8,622 bases of DNA, from positions 1-8,622 of the forward strand of contig JALHFC010000037.1 in the NCBI GenBank assembly GCA_022839445.1, read 5' to 3'. The notes under the pieces were generated by a model. That model had not been told where the DNA came from and searched no databases. It was given only the letters and a program-made list of their open reading frames with translations. Shown here one piece after another: positions 4,886-8,622 of this stretch (positions are counted from its first letter, which is position 1; each line of letters starts with the position of its first letter). The position numbers and the translations under genes are program-made. The stretch comes from Pelotomaculum sp. (GTDB lineage Bacteria; Bacillota; Desulfotomaculia; Desulfotomaculales; Pelotomaculaceae).

Positions 4886-7195
4886 TTAAGCCCGTTCCTT
4901 TAGAGCCATGAAAACTTTTTCTTGAGTCAATGGTATTTCTTTTAACCGGATACCTGTAGCGTTGTAAAAGGCATTAGTAATCGCCGGGGCCGTGGGCACC
5001 ATTCCGCATTCCCCCACACCTTTGGCGCCGAACGGACCGGTAGGCTCATTAGTCTCAACAATAATGGCTTCCATTTCCGGAACGTCCTCTGCAGTAGGCA
5101 GCATGTATTTATGGAAAGCGTCGTGCAACTGTTTTCCTTTGTCGTTATACCTGATTTCTTCACTGATTGCATAACCGACGCCCTGAAGAACGCCACCCTG
5201 GATCTGACCTTCGACAATGACGGGATTGATAACTTTACCTGCGTCATGAGCCGCTACAACTTTAATTACCCTGACCTGCCCGGTTTCCGTATCCACTTCC
5301 ACCTCGGCGAGATGGGCATGCCAAGGCGGGGCGTTTTCCGGAATAATGCGCCCAACTCCTATAAACTGTTTGTTTTGCTGGTGCGCACGCCATGCAATCT
5401 CTTTTAAGGATATCTGCCGTACCGGCGCACAGGAACAGGAACAATCAACAGCAGTTTCCCCCATTATATAAATAATCGAGTTCTTTATATCCAGCTTTTC
5501 CGGCGGTACCTTTAACAACTCCGCAGCATAGTCAAGCAACTGCTTTCTGACATCCTGAGCAGCGGCTACCACAGCGTTACCTGCGCAGTAACAGGTACGG
5601 CTGGCGTGGCTGCCGATTTCAAACGGGGTGGCTTGTGTATCGGCAAAAGTTATGCTTACACTTTCCAGTTCAACGCCCAATGCTTCCGCAAGTATCTGCG
5701 GGAGAGTCGTGCTGGTGCCGGTCCCCATATCCGGCACACCGGTGGCAAGGTGAACTGAGCCATCCTGATGTACGGTGACATAGGCATTGGAGTAATCGCC
5801 AAACCAGGGCCAGGCGTTGCTGCAGTGGGTACCCACGCCGATGCCGATACCTCTTAATATTTTATCCCCCGGCCGGTTTAACTTGCTACGTCTTTCCCAA
5901 CCGATACTTTTGGCGCCCCTTTCAATACACTCAGCCAGACCGGTCGAAGCACATTGATACGGGAGGACCCAGGGGTCGCCTACCTGTATAATGTTTTTCA
6001 AACGCAGCTCAACCGGATCCATGCCTAATTTTTCAGCTATCATGTCCACCGCTGATTCAAGCGCAAAAATGCCCTGGGGGTTACCGAACCCGCGCATAGC
6101 CCCGGCAGGGGTAGTATTGGTATAAACACTGCGACCGATATAATTCTGATTTGGAATACGGTATACTGCCAGCCCCATGCAGCCCAACACTGCCGGCGCT
6201 TCGACTCCCCAACTTGCATAAGCGCCCGTATTCAGAGTTGCGTTCATATCGATGCAATGAAATGCGCCGTCCTTTTTGGCGCCTAACTTTACAGTAATAT
6301 AACCGGCGTGGCGGGTATCTGAAGCAATAAAGTCTTCTTCTCTTGTATAAACCACCTTAACCGGCCTTTTCGCCAGCATGGACAGGGCTACCGCAATAGG
6401 TTCCGCTTTGCCGCTAAATCCTATGCGAACGCCGAATCCACCGCCTATATATGGTGGGTTAAGCACTCTAAGCTTGCTTTGGGGTATGTTAAATACTTTA
6501 GAAAGGATCATCTTGCAAGGATGCGGCGCTTGTGTAGTCGACCATACTGTTATTTTCCCGTCAAGCCCTACCTGTGCCACAGCTGATTGGGTTTCCATCT
6601 GTACCTGTTTTTGCACGGGCACCTTAAATGTATCTTCTATCACCACGTCGCATTCGGCGAACCCTTTTTCTACGTCACCCATGTTTAATTTGGTTAAGTC
6701 CCCCGAAATGTTTTTACCTTCGCGACATTCTTTATGAACTTCGGGAGTTGCCGGACTTACAGCCTCCAACGGGTCATAAACGGCCGGCAGCGCCTCATAC
6801 TCTACTTTGATCAATTTTAAGGCCGCTTCAGCCACCGCTTCACTGATAGCGGCAACAGCTGCAACTTCGTCGCCGACATAGCGCACTACGTTATCGAAAA
6901 CATACTGGTCTTCCACAGGCGCCATCGGAGGTAATGTAATCATTGAGGTAGCGGCGCCATTATACTTGACTCTGGGAGTATTCTTGTATGTCGCTGCAGC
7001 CTTAACCCCGGGCATTTTTTCTGCCTCAGTGGTATCAATGCTGATAATTCTGGCGTGTGGATGCGGGCTGCGCAGCACCTTCCCGTACAGCATACCCGGC
7101 AGTTTAATATCTGTTGTGAATGTAGCAGTGCCGGTAGCTTTCTCCACAGCGTCGAATCTCCTTACGCTATGACCAACTACATTATAATTCTTCAC
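4886..7195 (-). CDS. Molybdenum hydroxylase large subunit (Mo-molybdopterin-binding, xanthine dehydrogenase family)
   Basis: This is the catalytic subunit, which hydroxylates a C-H bond, usually of an N-heterocycle or aldehyde, at a Mo-dinucleotide centre. The first 145 residues are the aldehyde oxidase/xanthine dehydrogenase a/b hammerhead domain (DAVEKATGTATFTTDI, YVGDEVAAVAA). Cofactor-binding segments follow: GGGFG at 251-255, TTPAGAMRGFGNPQ at 361-374 with the family arginine, DMGTGTSTTLPQILAEALG, SHASRTCYCAGNAV at 529-542, and GAKGVGECG at 723-731, where E729 is the expected catalytic base. The AYRCSFR loop of CO dehydrogenase is absent. A CSCSC cluster (585-589) is unusual. At 769 residues it is a normal length for a stand-alone large subunit. 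The start is GTG 7195, with AAGGAGG inside the end of the preceding gene and only 1 nt between genes. It pairs with the [2Fe-2S] and FAD subunits upstream. The substrate cannot be decided; purine or xanthine-type is a guess. Confidence 0.93.
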   Translation of the reverse strand: MKNYNVVGHSVRRFDAVEKATGTATFTTDIKLPGMLYGKVLRSPHPHARIISIDTTEAEKMPGVKAAATYKNTPRVKYNGAATSMITLPPMAPVEDQYVFDNVVRYVGDEVAAVAAISEAVAEAALKLIKVEYEALPAVYDPLEAVSPATPEVHKECREGKNISGDLTKLNMGDVEKGFAECDVVIEDTFKVPVQKQVQMETQSAVAQVGLDGKITVWSTTQAPHPCKMILSKVFNIPQSKLRVLNPPYIGGGFGVRIGFSGKAEPIAVALSMLAKRPVKVVYTREEDFIASDTRHAGYITVKLGAKKDGAFHCIDMNATLNTGAYASWGVEAPAVLGCMGLAVYRIPNQNYIGRSVYTNTTPAGAMRGFGNPQGIFALESAVDMIAEKLGMDPVELRLKNIIQVGDPWVLPYQCASTGLAECIERGAKSIGWERRSKLNRPGDKILRGIGIGVGTHCSNAWPWFGDYSNAYVTVHQDGSVHLATGVPDMGTGTSTTLPQILAEALGVELESVSITFADTQATPFEIGSHASRTCYCAGNAVVAAAQDVRKQLLDYAAELLKVPPEKLDIKNSIIYIMGETAVDCSCSCAPVRQISLKEIAWRAHQQNKQFIGVGRIIPENAPPWHAHLAEVEVDTETGQVRVIKVVAAHDAGKVINPVIVEGQIQGGVLQGVGYAISEEIRYNDKGKQLHDAFHKYMLPTAEDVPEMEAIIVETNEPTGPFGAKGVGECGMVPTAPAITNAFYNATGIRLKEIPLTQEKVFMALKERA

Positions 7196-7196
7196 C

Positions 7197-7685
7197 CTAA
7201 CCCCTCCTTGCTGGCCTTTCCTGGAGTTTTTTGGCGGCGTCTAATACCGCCTCTTCAATCTTTACATAACCCGTGCAGCGGCAAATATTACCGGAAATAG
7301 CTTCTCTAACATCCTCCCTGGCAGGGTTGGGGTTCTTATCCAGCAATGCCTTTGACGACATAATCATACCCGGCGTGCAAAAACCACACTGGATAGCCCC
7401 TAAATCCATAAAGGACTCTTGCAGCGGGTGAAATTTTTCCACACTGCCGATTCCTTCAATGGTTTCCACATTGGCGCCCGAAGCTTTTAAGGCAGGGACA
7501 AGGCAAGAATTAACGGCTTCTCCGTTCATAATGACCGTGCAGGCCCCGCATTCCCCCTTACCGCAGCCTTTCTTGCTGCCGACGAGGTTGAGTTTGTCCC
7601 GAAGAATATCGAGTAGCGTATCAGAAGGAGATACAGCCACTTCTGTTATTTCACCGTTAAGAGTAAAGGTCAAAATCACGCTCAT
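7197..7685 (-). CDS. Molybdenum hydroxylase [2Fe-2S] small subunit
   Basis: This subunit moves electrons between the Mo centre and FAD. At 162 residues it has the usual size and all eight ligands. The N-terminal plant-type ferredoxin domain has C41, C46, C49 and C61 in KKGCGKGECGACT and NSCLVPAL. The C-terminal helical domain has C100, C103, C135 and C137 in QCGFCTPGMIM and NICRCTGY, where QCGFCTPG is the family signature. ATG 7685 has AAGGAGGG 9 nt upstream. It begins 21 nt after the FAD gene stop and ends 1 nt before the large subunit gene. It most resembles CoxS/XdhC-type small subunits of separate-subunit hydroxylases. It shows nothing truncated or odd. Confidence 0.95.
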   Translation of the reverse strand: MSVILTFTLNGEITEVAVSPSDTLLDILRDKLNLVGSKKGCGKGECGACTVIMNGEAVNSCLVPALKASGANVETIEGIGSVEKFHPLQESFMDLGAIQCGFCTPGMIMSSKALLDKNPNPAREDVREAISGNICRCTGYVKIEEAVLDAAKKLQERPARRG

Positions 7686-7706
7686 GTGTAATTACCCTCC
7701 TTTTTG

Positions 7707-8582
7707 CTATTTAATAACACCCTTTGCCTGGGCTACAGCCGCCTCTAATGCTCTTCTAACCAGCACCGGCAGCACTTCCCGGCGGTATTCCCTGGAACCC
7801 CTGATGGCGCTGCTCCTGGGATTGGCCTGGGCAACAGCCGCCCCGGCCGCTTTATCGATTGCCTCTGCATCCGCCGTCAAGCCTGCTAATAAAGCTTCCG
7901 CCTCCGTAGCCCGTACAGGTCCCGGACCGACGGGCGCCATGGATATCCGCGCCCACTGGAACTTGTCCTTATCCAAAGAAATCATTACTCCTACGTTGAG
8001 CATGGGCAACGCCAGCGCTTTCCTCTGTTCCAAGCGCTCAAAAGAAGAGCCCTGGTTTTTCAGACAGGCCGGAAACCGCACACAAGTTACTAATTGTGAA
8101 GTGCTATCCAATACACTTTTCCCTACGCCGGCATACATTTCTTCAACCGGCATAATCTTCTTTCCCTCAGGTGACACTATTTCCGCTACCGCTCCTAGCG
8201 CCACCAGCGCCACCGCCGTATCGGCCGCCGGTTGTGCGTTCACCACGTTGCCGACCACTGTGCCTGAATTTCTGATTTGTAAAGAACCCACGGATCTTGC
8301 CGCCTTGGCCAGGGCAGAAGCTTTCTCCCGGATCAGCGCTGATTTTGCAACCTGGTTATGAGTTACTGCCGCTCCGATCCGAATAATACCGTCCTCCATC
8401 GTGATTTTTGTCAACTCTGGAATCCGGCAGATATCAACCAGAAAACCGGCCTTTATTTTCCCTTCCGGAATGTCCAACATCAGGTCGGTACCTCCGGCTA
8501 TAATCCTGGCTTGCCCGTTTTTGCTCTTTAAGAAAGACAGTGCCTCCGCCACAGATTCAGGTATAATATAATCTTGCAGCAT
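7707..8582 (-). CDS. Molybdenum hydroxylase FAD-binding medium subunit
   Basis: This subunit carries FAD and hands electrons to the outside acceptor (NAD+, ferredoxin or another carrier, not determinable here). At 291 residues it is a typical CoxM/PucC-like size. The first FAD-binding segment IIAGGTDLM is at 27-35, and the second, IRNSGTVVGNVVNAQPAAD, at 103-121. The C-terminal CO dehydrogenase flavoprotein domain follows from about residue 180. Compared with the common GTIGGN form, the second motif has valine in place of the first glycine. There is no insertion carrying a [4Fe-4S] cluster as in 4-hydroxybenzoyl-CoA reductase. ATG 8582 has AAGGAGGT 6 nt upstream, a strong site. It is the first hydroxylase gene in view; upstream sequence is only 40 nt, so whether it opens the operon is unknown. 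Confidence 0.93.
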   Translation of the reverse strand: MLQDYIIPESVAEALSFLKSKNGQARIIAGGTDLMLDIPEGKIKAGFLVDICRIPELTKITMEDGIIRIGAAVTHNQVAKSALIREKASALAKAARSVGSLQIRNSGTVVGNVVNAQPAADTAVALVALGAVAEIVSPEGKKIMPVEEMYAGVGKSVLDSTSQLVTCVRFPACLKNQGSSFERLEQRKALALPMLNVGVMISLDKDKFQWARISMAPVGPGPVRATEAEALLAGLTADAEAIDKAAGAAVAQANPRSSAIRGSREYRREVLPVLVRRALEAAVAQAKGVIK

Positions 8583-8588
8583 ACTTTT

Positions 8589-8596
8589 ACCTCCTT
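8589..8596 (-). promoter_or_regulatory. Ribosome binding site of the FAD subunit gene
   Basis: AAGGAGGT on the minus strand, 6 nt before ATG 8582. No promoter can be recognised in the 26 nt that remain to the window edge. Confidence 0.8.
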
Positions 8597-8622
8597 ATGA
8601 TGGTTTTCGCCAGCACTTACAC

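Noticed and set aside
4886..7195. CO dehydrogenase large subunit (CoxL)
   Set aside because: The gene order medium-small-large is like coxMSL, but the AYRCSFR active-site loop is absent and the corresponding segment reads TTPAGAMRGFGNPQ, as in xanthine dehydrogenase-type enzymes.
7459..8361. 300-residue open frame on the plus strand
   Set aside because: It lies antisense to the FAD and [2Fe-2S] subunit genes, is rich in low-complexity Ser/Ala/Thr, shows no family motif and has no ribosome site. The opposite-strand genes have all expected motifs.
1..8622. CRISPR array, tRNA or rRNA genes, insertion sequence with transposase
   Set aside because: No regularly spaced repeats, no cloverleaf or rRNA-like sequence, and no transposase motif seen on either strand.

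Overview
The window is the distal part of one long minus-strand operon for a molybdenum hydroxylase of the xanthine dehydrogenase family and its maturation factors. The host looks like an anaerobic Firmicute, with Peptococcaceae or other Clostridia most likely. This is inferred from strong AGGAGG-type Shine-Dalgarno sites, frequent GTG and TTG starts, gene content, and intergenic repeats resembling ones common in those genomes. It is a judgement from content, not a taxonomic assignment.

Reading in the direction of transcription (high to low coordinates): FAD subunit (8582-7707), [2Fe-2S] subunit (7685-7197) and Mo-cofactor subunit (7195-4886) form a complete three-gene hydroxylase in medium-small-large order. 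After a 131-nt gap with two hairpins come the accessory genes: a MoeA-like molybdopterin-binding protein with a C-terminal cysteine cluster (4754-3717), an XdhC-family protein with duplicated CoxI-like domains (3668-2454), YqeB/EF2563 (2530-1646), YqeC (1640-891) and MocA (880-267).

YqeB and YqeC are markers of the selenium-dependent molybdenum hydroxylase (SDMH) system, in which a labile selenium, not selenocysteine, is placed on the Mo centre. MocA would make the cytidine dinucleotide form of the cofactor, the MoeA-like protein would handle molybdopterin, XdhC would carry and protect the cofactor for sulfur or selenium insertion, and the three subunits would form the enzyme. The substrate cannot be read from the sequence.

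The clearest anomaly is in mocA: an exact 20-bp tandem duplication (369-408) shifts the frame and cuts off the C-terminus. Removing one copy in silico restores a full reading frame ending in the family's conserved DIDTPEDF segment. The XdhC-family protein carries a degenerate N-terminal copy of its own C-terminal CoxI domain, aligning without gaps at a constant offset.

The left edge (1-266) holds the probable 3' end of an unidentified plus-strand gene, a terminator-like hairpin, and an intergenic repeat bracketed by 21-bp imperfect direct repeats. The operon promoter and first gene(s), if any, lie beyond the right edge.
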